64,000 nt of DNA, from positions 62,001 through 126,000 of the forward strand of contig JAHDPL010000027.1 in NCBI GenBank assembly GCA_018434355.1, written 5' to 3'. This DNA is from Sporomusaceae bacterium (GTDB lineage Bacteria; Bacillota; Negativicutes; UBA1444). Below are positions 1 through 8,930 of this stretch, one piece after another. Under the pieces are notes generated by a model. The model ran no database searches. It worked only from the letters and a program-made list of their open reading frames with translations, and was not told the DNA's origin. How positions within the stretch are numbered: position 1 is the stretch's first letter; every line of letters begins with the position of its first letter. A program made the position numbers and the translations under genes.

Positions 1-855
1 ACTGAGCTTCAGTCCCATCACTCCGGCCAGGGCCAGCAAGTGCAGCACGGCGTTGGTCGAACCGCCGGTGGCGGAAACGTGCAAAATCCCATTGGTCAGC
101 GAAGTTTGATTGAGGAAGTCCGAAAACTTCAAGTTCTGTCGCACCAGTTCGACGACTCGTTCGCCTACATCACGCGACTGCCGGACTTTGGCGGCTTCGC
201 AAAACAGCATGGTGGAGGAACCGAAGGGCGCAACGCCACTGGCCTCCAAAAACGCTCCCATCGTATTGGCTGTGCCATACATCGAACAGGTTCCAGCCGA
301 CGCGCAAAAATGGGTTCGCCAGGAATCAAAGGTTTCGTCATCGATTTCTGCTTTTTTGCGTTTACCGATCGCTTCCTTCAAGTCGGAGGTGACATACTCG
401 CGTCCTTCCTCCAGATGCGGCAGCATCGCTCCCGCTGTCAGGAAGATCGCCGGCAGGTCCAGGCGCGCTGCCGCCATCAGCATACCAGGGATGATCTTGT
501 CGCAGGAAGCGAGGAAAACCACTCCGTCAAAACCGTGCGCCTCTACCATCGTTTCAATCGAGGCAGCGATCAGGTCGCGCTGCGGCAGAATATAGTGCAT
601 TCCCTCCCCTTGCGCCATGCCGTCGCAAGGCGCCGGCACCGTAAACTCGGCCGGTGTCCCGCCTGCTGCCCAGATTCCTTCTTTCACATAACCGGCCAAT
701 TGAGCAAACGGCTTGTGACCAGGGTTCACGTCATTCCAGGAGTTGACGATGCCGATCACCGGCTTGGCCAAATCTTTGTTCCGATAGCCCACTGAGTTCA
801 TCAGGCCGATAAAATAAGCTTCCGTCAAATCTTGGGGATTGCCGCGCCGCGTCAT
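1..855 (-). CDS. ilvD: IlvD/Edd-family dehydratase, probably dihydroxy-acid dehydratase (3' end off window)
   Basis: The first about 285 residues are present; the C-terminus runs off the left edge. The family dehydrates 2,3-dihydroxy acids (branched-chain amino acid synthesis) or sugar acids using an Fe-S cluster and a divalent metal. The translated frame shows ASCDKIIPGMLMA, ASAGTCSMYGTANTM and TGGSTNAVLHLL, which are the conserved Cys and Asp/Lys segments of the family. The ATG at 855 is preceded by GGGAG. The start lies 6 nt after the stop of the upstream PAS-GGDEF-EAL gene, so the two are probably co-transcribed. With the C-terminal half missing, DHAD and sugar-acid dehydratase cannot be separated with certainty. 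Confidence 0.88.
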   Translation of the reverse strand, partial: MTRRGNPQDLTEAYFIGLMNSVGYRNKDLAKPVIGIVNSWNDVNPGHKPFAQLAGYVKEGIWAAGGTPAEFTVPAPCDGMAQGEGMHYILPQRDLIAASIETMVEAHGFDGVVFLASCDKIIPGMLMAAARLDLPAIFLTAGAMLPHLEEGREYVTSDLKEAIGKRKKAEIDDETFDSWRTHFCASAGTCSMYGTANTMGAFLEASGVAPFGSSTMLFCEAAKVRQSRDVGERVVELVRQNLKFSDFLNQTSLTNGILHVSATGGSTNAVLHLLALAGVMGLKLS

Positions 856-861
856 AAAAAA

Positions 862-3066
862 TCAACTCCCTATTGACGGATACTGTTCCCGCACTGCTTC
901 CGCCGACATGGGCTTGCCCAGCAGATATCCCTGGCAGGCGCCGCAACCGATCTGACGCAACAACACCAGTTGATCCGAATTTTCGATGCCTTCGGCGACG
1001 ATACGGTAGCCAAGCAGCCGCGACATCTGCACCAACGACTCCATCAACAACAACGCATTGCGATCCGGCTGGGCGATTTCATCGATCAGCGATTTATCGA
1101 CCTTAAGAACGTCGATCGGCAATTTCTGCAGATAAGTAAAGGAGGAATAGCCGGTACCAAAATCGTCGAGCGAAATGGACACGCCCATAGCGCGCAGTTC
1201 GTTCAGAACGGCGATGTTATGTTGTTCGTCCGTCATCATGATGCTTTCCGTCACTTCGATTCCCAGCTGGCCCGGCGGCAAATCGCACTGTTGCAAAATC
1301 GACCGGACCCGGTTAGAAAATCCTGGCGACAATAGTTGCCTTACCGAAACATTGACGGAAACCGTTGCTGCAGAACCTTTTTGTGCATCGAGGCCCGAAA
1401 AGAACTGACAAGCCTCCTGCATCACCCATTCGCCGATCGGCAATATCAAATTGGTTTCTTCGGCAACAGGAATGAATTCGGCGGGCGACACCATGCCGAG
1501 CGAAGGGCTACGCCAACGCAGCAGGGCTTCAAAGCCGATGACCCGTTCCGTAATCGCTTCAATCGCATAAATCGGCTGATACTGCAGGAAAAATTCCTGA
1601 TTTTGCAAAGCCTGGCTTAGGCCTTCGCGTATCGCATGTCGTCGCACCGCCACTGCCTGCATCAAAGGTTCATAAATATAACAGGCCGATTTTTCGACGA
1701 TCTTTGCATGATGCATGGCGAGAACCGCCTTTTGCAAATACGATTCTGGTGTGCCTTCCTGCCCACCGCACAGGAAAAATCCGCCGCTGGACCGGGCTGC
1801 AAAAGAGCCGGCCGATGTCTGCAATAAGACAACGGCCAGCGGTTGAAACAGATTGATGGCAGCCGCCGCATCCATCAGTTCTGGGAAAAAAGCCAGGTAT
1901 TCGTCGGCGCCGAATCTGGCCAAGACAGTGTCCTGCGGAAAACTGTCCTTTAAATGCCTGGCAAACGCCTGCAAGAATTCGTCGCCGACCTCCTGCCCAT
2001 GGACATCGTTGATAAAGCGAAATCCATCGATGTCAACGACAAGGAATGCGCCTGTCACCGGTTGACGATCAGTGAAACGCATCGCAATCGCTTCCATAAA
2101 TCCTCTGCGATTGAGCAGACCCGTCAGTTCATCGTGGGTCGCTTGATAATACCGCTGCATCTCCCGATTTTTCAGCTCTGAAATATCGGTCATCGTTCCA
2201 ATCAGCCGGATTGGTTTTCCGCGGTCATCACGAATGATGTTGCCCCTTACCAACACCCACAGCCAGTTATCCTCGCGGTCGCGGATCCGGTATTCCATTT
2301 CGAATAAGGAAGAATGCCCTCCGAGCAAGGCCGCGAATCGGTTTGCGCGTTCTGGCTGCTCCTGCGGGTGAATGCGTTGCACATACATTTCACGCTCAAT
2401 CGGCAGCGGCAGATGATCGAGGCCCAGTTTGTACAGCCAATTGCCGCTCAACCAAAAGGGTTGTCCGGGTTGCAGCAAGTCGCTATCCAATAGACCGATC
2501 TCAGACATCTCCGTCGCCAGACGAAATCGTTCTTCGCTAAGAGCGAGCCGGGCATCCGCCTCTTTTAGTTCATCATGTTGCTGATGCAACGTCTCTTCCA
2601 TCGCCACCAGTTCTTCATAGGTCGCCTGCAATTCTTCATACTTGACCGCCAAGTTTCGCTCCGCCTGCTTCTGAAGACCAATATCCAATGCGATGTTCAC
2701 TAGCAGGGTGCGTTGCGACAAAAAAAGAAGCCGAGTCGAAGACAACGCCCATTTTTCTGTTCCGTCTTTTTGCTTCCACACGATTTCCATATTGGTCAGC
2801 GACTGGCCGCTCGCCAACATCGCCTGAATCCGTCCCAAGTCCTCGGGACGGATCATGTCGCGCAATACGCTAGTATCTTTACCAATCAGCTCGCTGCGGG
2901 AAAACCCGGTCAGTTTGCAATACTCATCATTAACTGCTAAAATCACCGAATCTGTATCGGAAGTTTTTTCCGATACAGCGATCGATACCGGGATTTCTTT
3001 GAATAAAAGAGGCAAGAAGCTGCGGGCTTCCTCTTCTGTCAGCAGCGAATCCGTCAGCATTTCCAT
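862..3066 (-). CDS. PAS-PAS-GGDEF-EAL protein, probable c-di-GMP phosphodiesterase
   Basis: This 734-residue protein lacks predicted membrane segments and is probably cytosolic. An N-terminal PAS domain (about 20-135) is followed by a coiled-coil linker (about 140-185, rich in E/Q/L), a second PAS_3-type domain (about 190-310), a GGDEF domain (about 315-475) and an EAL domain (about 485-730). The cyclase signature is degenerate, reading GADEY, so diguanylate cyclase activity is doubtful. The EAL domain looks intact: EALLRW, VSVNVS, EVTESIM, LDDFGTGYSS, KVDKSLI and VAEGIEN are all present. The most likely role is hydrolysis of c-di-GMP under PAS control. Its gene runs directly into ilvD. The ATG at 3066 has GGGGGA upstream. 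Confidence 0.9.
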   Translation of the reverse strand: MEMLTDSLLTEEEARSFLPLLFKEIPVSIAVSEKTSDTDSVILAVNDEYCKLTGFSRSELIGKDTSVLRDMIRPEDLGRIQAMLASGQSLTNMEIVWKQKDGTEKWALSSTRLLFLSQRTLLVNIALDIGLQKQAERNLAVKYEELQATYEELVAMEETLHQQHDELKEADARLALSEERFRLATEMSEIGLLDSDLLQPGQPFWLSGNWLYKLGLDHLPLPIEREMYVQRIHPQEQPERANRFAALLGGHSSLFEMEYRIRDREDNWLWVLVRGNIIRDDRGKPIRLIGTMTDISELKNREMQRYYQATHDELTGLLNRRGFMEAIAMRFTDRQPVTGAFLVVDIDGFRFINDVHGQEVGDEFLQAFARHLKDSFPQDTVLARFGADEYLAFFPELMDAAAAINLFQPLAVVLLQTSAGSFAARSSGGFFLCGGQEGTPESYLQKAVLAMHHAKIVEKSACYIYEPLMQAVAVRRHAIREGLSQALQNQEFFLQYQPIYAIEAITERVIGFEALLRWRSPSLGMVSPAEFIPVAEETNLILPIGEWVMQEACQFFSGLDAQKGSAATVSVNVSVRQLLSPGFSNRVRSILQQCDLPPGQLGIEVTESIMMTDEQHNIAVLNELRAMGVSISLDDFGTGYSSFTYLQKLPIDVLKVDKSLIDEIAQPDRNALLLMESLVQMSRLLGYRIVAEGIENSDQLVLLRQIGCGACQGYLLGKPMSAEAVREQYPSIGS

Positions 3067-3171
3067 CGTCGTTCCCCCTGCTTTTTTACACCTTTGTTTT
3101 CCTACAAAGATTCGCCATCGAACGCTTATCCCCTGCCTTCGGCTGACAGAATATGAACCGGGATAAAAAAA

Positions 3172-3202
3172 GCGACGACGTCGGTTTAATCGACATCGTC
3201 AC
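3172..3202 (-). terminator. Intrinsic terminator of the lysine fermentation operon (palindrome family copy A)
   Basis: A 31-nt near-palindrome with outer arms GCGACG/CGTCAC and inner arms TCGGTT/AATCGA lies directly after kce. Read on the minus strand the stem is followed by a run of seven T residues. It belongs to the same family as the copies at 20138, 46285 and 52667. Confidence 0.8.
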
Positions 3203-3217
3203 ACTCTCTTTATTTTT

Positions 3218-4042
3218 CTATGCGGTTACCGCAGCCAACCCCAACATTTGCCTGGCTTCGGCCGGCGTACCGATCTCCCGCCCGACCTCCCGGCTGAGCC
3301 GAGCGATGCGCTCCACCAACTGGGCGTTGCTTTCAGCCAATACGCCCTTGCGGTAAAAGATGTTGTCCTCAAAGCCCACTCGAACGTGACCGCCCATCAG
3401 GACCGCATGCAGCGCCAACGGCAGTTCCGCCGCACCAATCCCGGCCACTGACCATGTTGCTGCCGCCGGTAGCATTTCCACCAGATGCAGCAGGGTTTTC
3501 AATGTCGCCGGAGCAGCGCCGGGAACGCCCAACACAAAGTCGAAATGCAGCGGCAACGTCAGCAACCCTTGCTTTACCAGCCGCAGGGCCGTCGTAATCA
3601 TGCCGGAGTCAAAGACCTCCACTTCCGGCTTCACGCCGAATTGCTGCATCGTCCTGGCGAACCGTTCGATATCTTCCGGACTGTTGACAAAGATATCGCC
3701 GCCGAAGTTTACGCTGCCGGTCGTCAATGTCGCCATCTCCGGCTTCAACGTCACTGGTTCCAGGCGCTCGGCGGCGGTCATGCCGACAGCGCCGCCGGTG
3801 GAAACCTGGATGATCACATCGCAGCGCTGACGGATCAGCCGGATGATTTCTGCGTATACCGACGCCGACTGGGTTGACGATCCGTCCGGTTTGCGGGCAT
3901 GCAGATGGACGATCGACGCGCCGGCCTGCCAGGCGTCATAAGCGGCATCGGCGATCTCTGTCGGCGTGAGCGGCAGGTGGGGTTGTTCGTTTCGGGTGAC
4001 TTCGGCGCCGACCAACGCGGCGGTGATGATTAACTTAGTCAT
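3218..4042 (-). CDS. kce: 3-keto-5-aminohexanoate cleavage enzyme (BKACE family)
   Basis: Kce condenses 3-keto-5-aminohexanoate with acetyl-CoA to give 3-aminobutyryl-CoA and acetoacetate in lysine fermentation. The 274-residue protein begins [14 protein letters not shown] and has the BKACE pattern: a TIM barrel with an HLHAR metal-binding strand near residue 47 and STGG near residue 80. The ATG at 4042 is chosen because AGAGGA precedes it and it overlaps the end of kal by 8 nt; a longer frame upstream has no ribosome binding site. It is the last gene of the operon and is followed by a strong terminator. BKACE proteins use several beta-keto acids, but this context fixes the substrate well. 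Confidence 0.92.
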   Translation of the reverse strand: MTKLIITAALVGAEVTRNEQPHLPLTPTEIADAAYDAWQAGASIVHLHARKPDGSSTQSASVYAEIIRLIRQRCDVIIQVSTGGAVGMTAAERLEPVTLKPEMATLTTGSVNFGGDIFVNSPEDIERFARTMQQFGVKPEVEVFDSGMITTALRLVKQGLLTLPLHFDFVLGVPGAAPATLKTLLHLVEMLPAAATWSVAGIGAAELPLALHAVLMGGHVRVGFEDNIFYRKGVLAESNAQLVERIARLSREVGREIGTPAEARQMLGLAAVTA

Positions 4043-4436
4043 GTTTGTTCCTCTGGCAGGACAACGGAACCACACAAGTACCGCTGGCCCGGCAGACAAA
4101 GACGGGATTCTCCAGCACATCGGCGGCCGAGGGTTGCTCTGCCGATGCGGCGGCAGTAATCACTTTTCTGGCCTCAAACTCCATCTTGCGCGAAGTTTTG
4201 CCGGCTGAAACAATGCGCCCCGTCGCTTCAATATAGTCGCCGGCATAAACAGGGGCCAGAAATTCCACCTTGTCATAGGCGACAAACAAACCTTCGTCGC
4301 CATCGTAACGAATCAACAGTTCAGTAGCGACATCGCCGAACAGATTCATCATTTTGGCTCCATCCACCAATCCACCGCCGTAATGGGCGTCATGCGCGCT
4401 GATCCGCAGCCGGATCAGACTCTCGATTTTTTCCAC
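4035..4436 (-). CDS. kal: 3-aminobutyryl-CoA ammonia-lyase
   Basis: A 133-residue hot-dog-fold protein beginning [27 protein letters not shown]. The family removes ammonia from L-3-aminobutyryl-CoA to give crotonyl-CoA, the last lysine-specific step before the butyrate branch. The [11 protein letters not shown] segment and the following [12 protein letters not shown] are characteristic. It abuts kamE with no gap and overlaps kce. The length matches the family (about 125-135 residues). The operon context makes a generic thioesterase unlikely. Confidence 0.92.
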   Translation of the reverse strand: MEKIESLIRLRISAHDAHYGGGLVDGAKMMNLFGDVATELLIRYDGDEGLFVAYDKVEFLAPVYAGDYIEATGRIVSAGKTSRKMEFEARKVITAAASAEQPSAADVLENPVFVCRASGTCVVPLSCQRNKHD

Positions 4437-5201
4437 TTAGCTTCTCTCCCTTCGCTTCATTTCCTGCACCACGAACGAGGCGACATCTTCCGCGTAGGTA
4501 TTGGGGCCGAAACCGGCGTCATAGCCGAGTTCCTTGGCCAGTTCATGCGAGATTCGGGGACCGCCGACCACTAGCACCAGTTTGTCCCGAACGCCTTCCG
4601 CTTCCAGCATGTCGACCAGCCGGGTCAGGTTTGCCAGATGGACATTTTTTTGCGTGACGATCTGTGACACCAGCAAGGCATCCGCATTCAGTTCCAACGC
4701 CTTGGCGACAAACTCGTCCGAACCGACCTGCGCTCCCAGATTGACGGCCTGGATTTCATGATAGCTTTCGAGACCCTTGTGGCCGTTGTAGCCTTTCATG
4801 TTCATGATCGCGTCGATACCGACCGTGTGCGCGTCGGTTTCGATGCATGCTCCGACAAAAACCAGCTTGCGGCCGAAATGTTCCTGGATGAAACGATCCA
4901 CCGCTTCCTTCTTCATGGTTTCGAACTCGGCTTTGTTCACCGTCAGTCGGGACACATCGACGCTGGTCGTCATTTTTCCGTACAGGACAAAGAACGAAAA
5001 CCCTTGGCCCAAGTCACGACTACAGGAGACGGACACTTCGTGCAAACCCATGGCCTCGCCGACGGCGCGTGCCGCTTCGCAGGCCAGTTCATCGTGCGGC
5101 AGCGGCAGGGTGAATGAAAACTGTACCACCCCGTCATCAAGCGTGTCGCCGTAAGGTCTGACCAGGCAGGCAGCGTCAGTTTGAGTTTGTTGCAGTGTCA
5201 T
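4437..5201 (-). CDS. kamE: Lysine 5,6-aminomutase beta subunit (cobalamin-binding)
   Basis: This is the small subunit of the adenosylcobalamin- and PLP-dependent D-lysine/beta-lysine 5,6-aminomutase, which moves the terminal amino group. The cobalamin motif D-A-H-T-V-G (D123, H125, G128) is intact, as is the later GGPRIS loop. By spacing from the cobalamin His, the lysine in NMKGYNG (K136) corresponds to the PLP Schiff-base lysine known from the clostridial enzyme. The ATG at 5201 is preferred over one three codons earlier because GGGAGG sits 8 nt upstream. The start lies inside the 3' end of kamD, consistent with translational coupling. Confidence 0.93.
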   Translation of the reverse strand: MTLQQTQTDAACLVRPYGDTLDDGVVQFSFTLPLPHDELACEAARAVGEAMGLHEVSVSCSRDLGQGFSFFVLYGKMTTSVDVSRLTVNKAEFETMKKEAVDRFIQEHFGRKLVFVGACIETDAHTVGIDAIMNMKGYNGHKGLESYHEIQAVNLGAQVGSDEFVAKALELNADALLVSQIVTQKNVHLANLTRLVDMLEAEGVRDKLVLVVGGPRISHELAKELGYDAGFGPNTYAEDVASFVVQEMKRRERS

Positions 5202-6750
5202 CGCTTGCACCTCCCTGCATCAGGTCCGGGAACGGATTGTAATAATCGTCGTTTTTGTTAATTACGCCGGCCACGCCCTTGCCGCCATCCGGCTGCCGCG
5301 AGATTTCGGCGAACATTTTTCGACGGATCGCCTCCATCAGGCCGATCTGTTCTATTTCCGCCAGCATTTGCACCGTCTGCGCCAGAACTTCGTTGGCCCG
5401 GGCCTGGATGCGACCGGTTGGTTTGAATTCGATTTCGTCAGCCAGATGCCGCATGGTATGGAACACATAACGGGCATTTTCCAGCGCCAGATAGCGATCC
5501 TGCAAAAGCGGGGTATGGATCGCTTCCGTCATCATACCGAGCAGGTGGATGGTTTGACCGGTCATGACCGATGCCGCGTTGAACAAAGTATTCTGCACCT
5601 GACCCTTAAAAATATTGCCAGTCATGTATTTGGTCGGCGGCATATATTTCAGCGGCGCCTGCGGAAAAACCTGCCGGATCAACTGGGCATGAGCGATCTC
5701 CCACAGGAATCCGTCCTCGCTGTCCGGGTTGATTTCAAAGGCATGACCGAGGCCGATCCGCTCCGCCTTCAGGCCTGACATCAGAGCGAACTGTTCGTTG
5801 ATCAACTGGGAAGCCAGCACCGTATGCGCCTGTTCATAGGCATCGGCCGTGGTCAGATAGTTGTCTTCGCCGGTGTTGATGATAATTCCGGCATAGGCGT
5901 TGACCCTGCGGGAAAAGAACTGGTCGAGAAAAGTCCGCCGCATGTTGATGTCACGGAAGATAATCCCGTACATGGAGTCGTTGAGCATCATGTCCAGCCG
6001 TTCCAACGCGCCCATGACGGCGATTTCCGGCATGCACAGGCCGGAGCAGTAGTTGGTGAGATAAATGTAGCGTCCCACCGCTTCGCCCGCCGCATCGAGC
6101 GCGCGGCGCATCAACCGGAAATTCTCCTGGGTGGCGTAAGTGCCGCCAAAGCCTTCGGTTGTCGCGCCATACGGAACATAGTCCAGCAGACTCTGGCCGG
6201 TAGTGCGGATCACGGCGATGATGTCGGCGCCCTGATGGGCCGCGGCGGTAGCCTGCTTGATGTCCTCATAGATGTTGCCGGTGGCGACGATCAGATATAG
6301 CTGAGGCGCAGACCCCTTGCCCAACCGTTGAATCATCTCTTCGCGTTGCCGGCGGTTGGCGGAAATTTTGCGACAAGCCTCGCCAGCCAGTTGCAGGGCT
6401 TTATTCTTGATTGCCTCGCGGTTGCCGTCGGGTTTCGTCAGCACCAGAGCGCCGCAGGCAACTGCCGACGCAACTTCCTGCGCAGTCATTCCCCGCCGCT
6501 CCATCGCCGCAACGACCGGCGTCACAGCGCCTTGTCCCAGCAAATCCTGCGCGAGCAGATGTTCGACGACGATATTGACCATCGGCGCGCCTTGGGCATC
6601 GACGCCGTCAATGCCGAGTAGACGCAGGCTGGCCCGTTCGATCGTGACAGTGGTCATGCCATCGACCGCCTGTTTCACCTGGCGAGCGATGTTTTGCGCC
6701 GATCCGCGGGCTTTATCGACCAGCGCCTGATCGATGATTAGTTGTGTCAT
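5176..6750 (-). CDS. kamD: Lysine 5,6-aminomutase alpha subunit
   Basis: The 524-residue large subunit forms a TIM barrel over the cofactors and binds the lysine substrate in an alpha2beta2 complex with KamE. The sequence carries the PYGATTEGFGGTYATQENFRLMR, NYCSGLCMPEIA and PPTKYMTGNIF regions typical of KamD/OraS-type alpha subunits, and the length is normal. The start codon shares a base with the kamB stop (TGATG), and GGAG lies 8 nt upstream. The 3' end overlaps kamE by 26 nt. It is bracketed by its reactivation partner and its beta subunit, so the assignment is firm. Confidence 0.94.
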   Translation of the reverse strand: MTQLIIDQALVDKARGSAQNIARQVKQAVDGMTTVTIERASLRLLGIDGVDAQGAPMVNIVVEHLLAQDLLGQGAVTPVVAAMERRGMTAQEVASAVACGALVLTKPDGNREAIKNKALQLAGEACRKISANRRQREEMIQRLGKGSAPQLYLIVATGNIYEDIKQATAAAHQGADIIAVIRTTGQSLLDYVPYGATTEGFGGTYATQENFRLMRRALDAAGEAVGRYIYLTNYCSGLCMPEIAVMGALERLDMMLNDSMYGIIFRDINMRRTFLDQFFSRRVNAYAGIIINTGEDNYLTTADAYEQAHTVLASQLINEQFALMSGLKAERIGLGHAFEINPDSEDGFLWEIAHAQLIRQVFPQAPLKYMPPTKYMTGNIFKGQVQNTLFNAASVMTGQTIHLLGMMTEAIHTPLLQDRYLALENARYVFHTMRHLADEIEFKPTGRIQARANEVLAQTVQMLAEIEQIGLMEAIRRKMFAEISRQPDGGKGVAGVINKNDDYYNPFPDLMQGGASDDTATNSN

Positions 6751-7841
6751 CACTTTCTCTCCTGTGTTGCTAAGTTTCTTGTGAACTGACCGTAAGACTG
6801 CACCAGGTCAAACACTGGTAATGGCGCCAACGCTGCGGACATGTGATGAAAAAATTCACCGGCATCAAACGAACCGCCGGTTGGCGAGACCGGGTTGAGG
6901 GTGACTGCCAAAAGACGGATCGGTTCCACGACCCGGATGCTGCCACCGGCGGCGGCAAACCGTCGCCAATGCTCCGAAGAGCAAAATAAGGCCGCCCCGT
7001 TTCGTAGCACCAATTGAATCCGACCTTGCCGCCGACTATCCAGCAGGCTTTCCAATATCCCATCGCCGACTGCGCCGGACAATACGACAAACTCGGTCTG
7101 TTTGCCGATCAATTTCTTCAACTGGTCACCGGCAAGCAGCGAATGGCTAACGTCTAGAATGCAGGGGGTGAGGTCTTCTGGCAGTAGCGCGGTCTGATTG
7201 GCGTCGATGATCCGGCGGCAGACAGACAATAGTGATGAAGCGACTTGCGGCAATGACAGGCGATTGATTCGGTCCTGCGTTTTGGCCAGCACCAGCTCGA
7301 TGCTCTGCCCCAACGCCGCTCCGGTCGACAAGACAACCGATTGAGCCAGGCCGGGAGCAGCTGGACTGACACGGTCAAGCGCCCCGTCGATCAGTGTCAG
7401 TTCGGCGCCATAGCGGACAAACAGCTCCTGAATCCTTTGGTGCTCACTGATCAGGGTCGGTCCGGCCAGTTCGACCAAGCCGCTGGTTCTGGTCCGCCCG
7501 ACGATGATTTCTCCCATGGCGCTGGCGAAGCCGGTGCGCTGTACGATTTCCAGCTGGGCTTCACTGCGTTTTAGTGTTCCGGTTGCCGTTGCCAGCAGTG
7601 AACCAGCCGGCGCAAAAATGCGAGGTTTGGGCGTGAGGAATACTTCATCGCGTCGTTCCCCGTCGCGACCGATCGAGGTCAAGCCGAGTGTAAGCGAACG
7701 TTCCGCCGCCGCTTGGATCAAGTGGTTGAACGCGACCGTCTTGCCCACATTCTTGGCCATGCCGATACAGGACAGGCTGGTGGTCCGAGTCTGCTGCACC
7801 AGCGTCAGGAGTTCGCCGGCCAGGTTTTTATGTTCAGACAT
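6750..7841 (-). CDS. kamB: KamB-like subunit of the lysine 5,6-aminomutase reactivation system
   Basis: This 363-residue protein has a P-loop-like N-terminal motif GMAKNVGKT (about residues 27-35). KamB-type proteins accompany kamDE in lysine fermenters and are thought to reactivate the aminomutase after cobalamin inactivation, usually with a MutS-like ATPase, KamC. Here kamB sits between kdd and kamD and overlaps both, and no MutS-like gene is present in the operon. The function rests on gene position and overall resemblance, not on a catalytic signature beyond the nucleotide-binding loop. Confidence 0.75.
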   Translation of the reverse strand: MSEHKNLAGELLTLVQQTRTTSLSCIGMAKNVGKTVAFNHLIQAAAERSLTLGLTSIGRDGERRDEVFLTPKPRIFAPAGSLLATATGTLKRSEAQLEIVQRTGFASAMGEIIVGRTRTSGLVELAGPTLISEHQRIQELFVRYGAELTLIDGALDRVSPAAPGLAQSVVLSTGAALGQSIELVLAKTQDRINRLSLPQVASSLLSVCRRIIDANQTALLPEDLTPCILDVSHSLLAGDQLKKLIGKQTEFVVLSGAVGDGILESLLDSRRQGRIQLVLRNGAALFCSSEHWRRFAAAGGSIRVVEPIRLLAVTLNPVSPTGGSFDAGEFFHHMSAALAPLPVFDLVQSYGQFTRNLATQERK

Positions 7842-8865
7842 AGATGGTTTCGAACAACTGCCTCAGTTGGGGGCTTTCCCGCAGAAGATGCAGTGAGATC
7901 TCGGCGTGACGATGGGTATAGCCATTACCGATGATCATGTTCACATCCTTGCCCACCCCTTCGGCGCCGAGCGCCGCCGCCGTGAAACTGGTGGCCATCG
8001 AGAAGAAATAGACCGTGCCGTAATCACGCGTAGCCAACACCGAGGCCATCTCCGTTCCGGGGATATTCACGCAGTTGATCGTCACATCGGCAAGCTTACC
8101 GCCGGTAACGGCGGCTACGGCGTCCATCACCGCCACAGCGTTGGTCGCGTCCACTTCCAGCACATGATCGGCCCAGCCCAGGGCGCGGATACGCTGACAG
8201 CTCTTGGCGCTGGAACCGATACCGATGATCGTGCCGGTCACTCCGGCCCGTTTGCGGGCTTCATACATGCACAACGTGCCCGATTTTCCGCCGCCGCCGA
8301 TAATGAGAACCGTGTCGCCGGGTTTGACCAGCCTGGCGGTCTGGGCAGGCGCGCCAGCCACGTCCAGCACCGCTAACGCCAGAGCATCCGGCATGTCATC
8401 TGGCAGTTTGGCGTAGATACCGGATTCGAACAACACTGCCCTGCCTTCGATTTCCACTTGATCGCGGTCGATATGCACCGCCTTGATTTTGTCGATGACC
8501 AGCGGCGTCAGTGATAATGAAACGAGTGTGGCGATCCGGTCGCCAACCTTCAGGTCCCTTTCCTGCAGGGCAGCGCCGATTGCGCTGACCCGGCCGACCA
8601 GCATACCGCCGGAACCGGTCACCGGGTTATGATGTTTGCCGCGTTTGGCGACGATGTCGAGCATGGTTTGCTTGATTTTCTCGACGTCCAGTGCGGCGGC
8701 TTTTTTGATTTGGGTGAAGCTGGCCGCATCAATGTTCAGGATATCCACATCGATCAAGATCTCGTTGTCGCAGATTTCCATGTCATTGCTGATTTTCCAG
8801 GCAGCCTGCGGCAATGTCCCAATCGGCTCGATCACGCGATGAATTCCATACGGAGAACCTTTCAT
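7834..8865 (-). CDS. kdd: L-erythro-3,5-diaminohexanoate dehydrogenase
   Basis: Kdd oxidatively deaminates 3,5-diaminohexanoate to 3-keto-5-aminohexanoate with NAD(P)+. The 343-residue protein begins MKGSPYGIHRVIEPIGTLPQ, a typical family start. It has a medium-chain dehydrogenase layout: an N-terminal GroES-like part, then a Rossmann segment VLIIGGGGKSGTLCMYEA near residue 190. It overlaps kamB by 8 nt and follows kamA after a 65-nt gap. The order kamA-kdd-kamB-kamD-kamE-kal-kce gives the whole route from lysine to crotonyl-CoA plus acetoacetate. Confidence 0.93.
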   Translation of the reverse strand: MKGSPYGIHRVIEPIGTLPQAAWKISNDMEICDNEILIDVDILNIDAASFTQIKKAAALDVEKIKQTMLDIVAKRGKHHNPVTGSGGMLVGRVSAIGAALQERDLKVGDRIATLVSLSLTPLVIDKIKAVHIDRDQVEIEGRAVLFESGIYAKLPDDMPDALALAVLDVAGAPAQTARLVKPGDTVLIIGGGGKSGTLCMYEARKRAGVTGTIIGIGSSAKSCQRIRALGWADHVLEVDATNAVAVMDAVAAVTGGKLADVTINCVNIPGTEMASVLATRDYGTVYFFSMATSFTAAALGAEGVGKDVNMIIGNGYTHRHAEISLHLLRESPQLRQLFETIYV

Positions 8866-8930
8866 CCTCTTCCACCCCTTCTAAACTTCTTGTGTTGAAA
8901 TCGAGTTATTGAGAGTTATTATGACCATTT

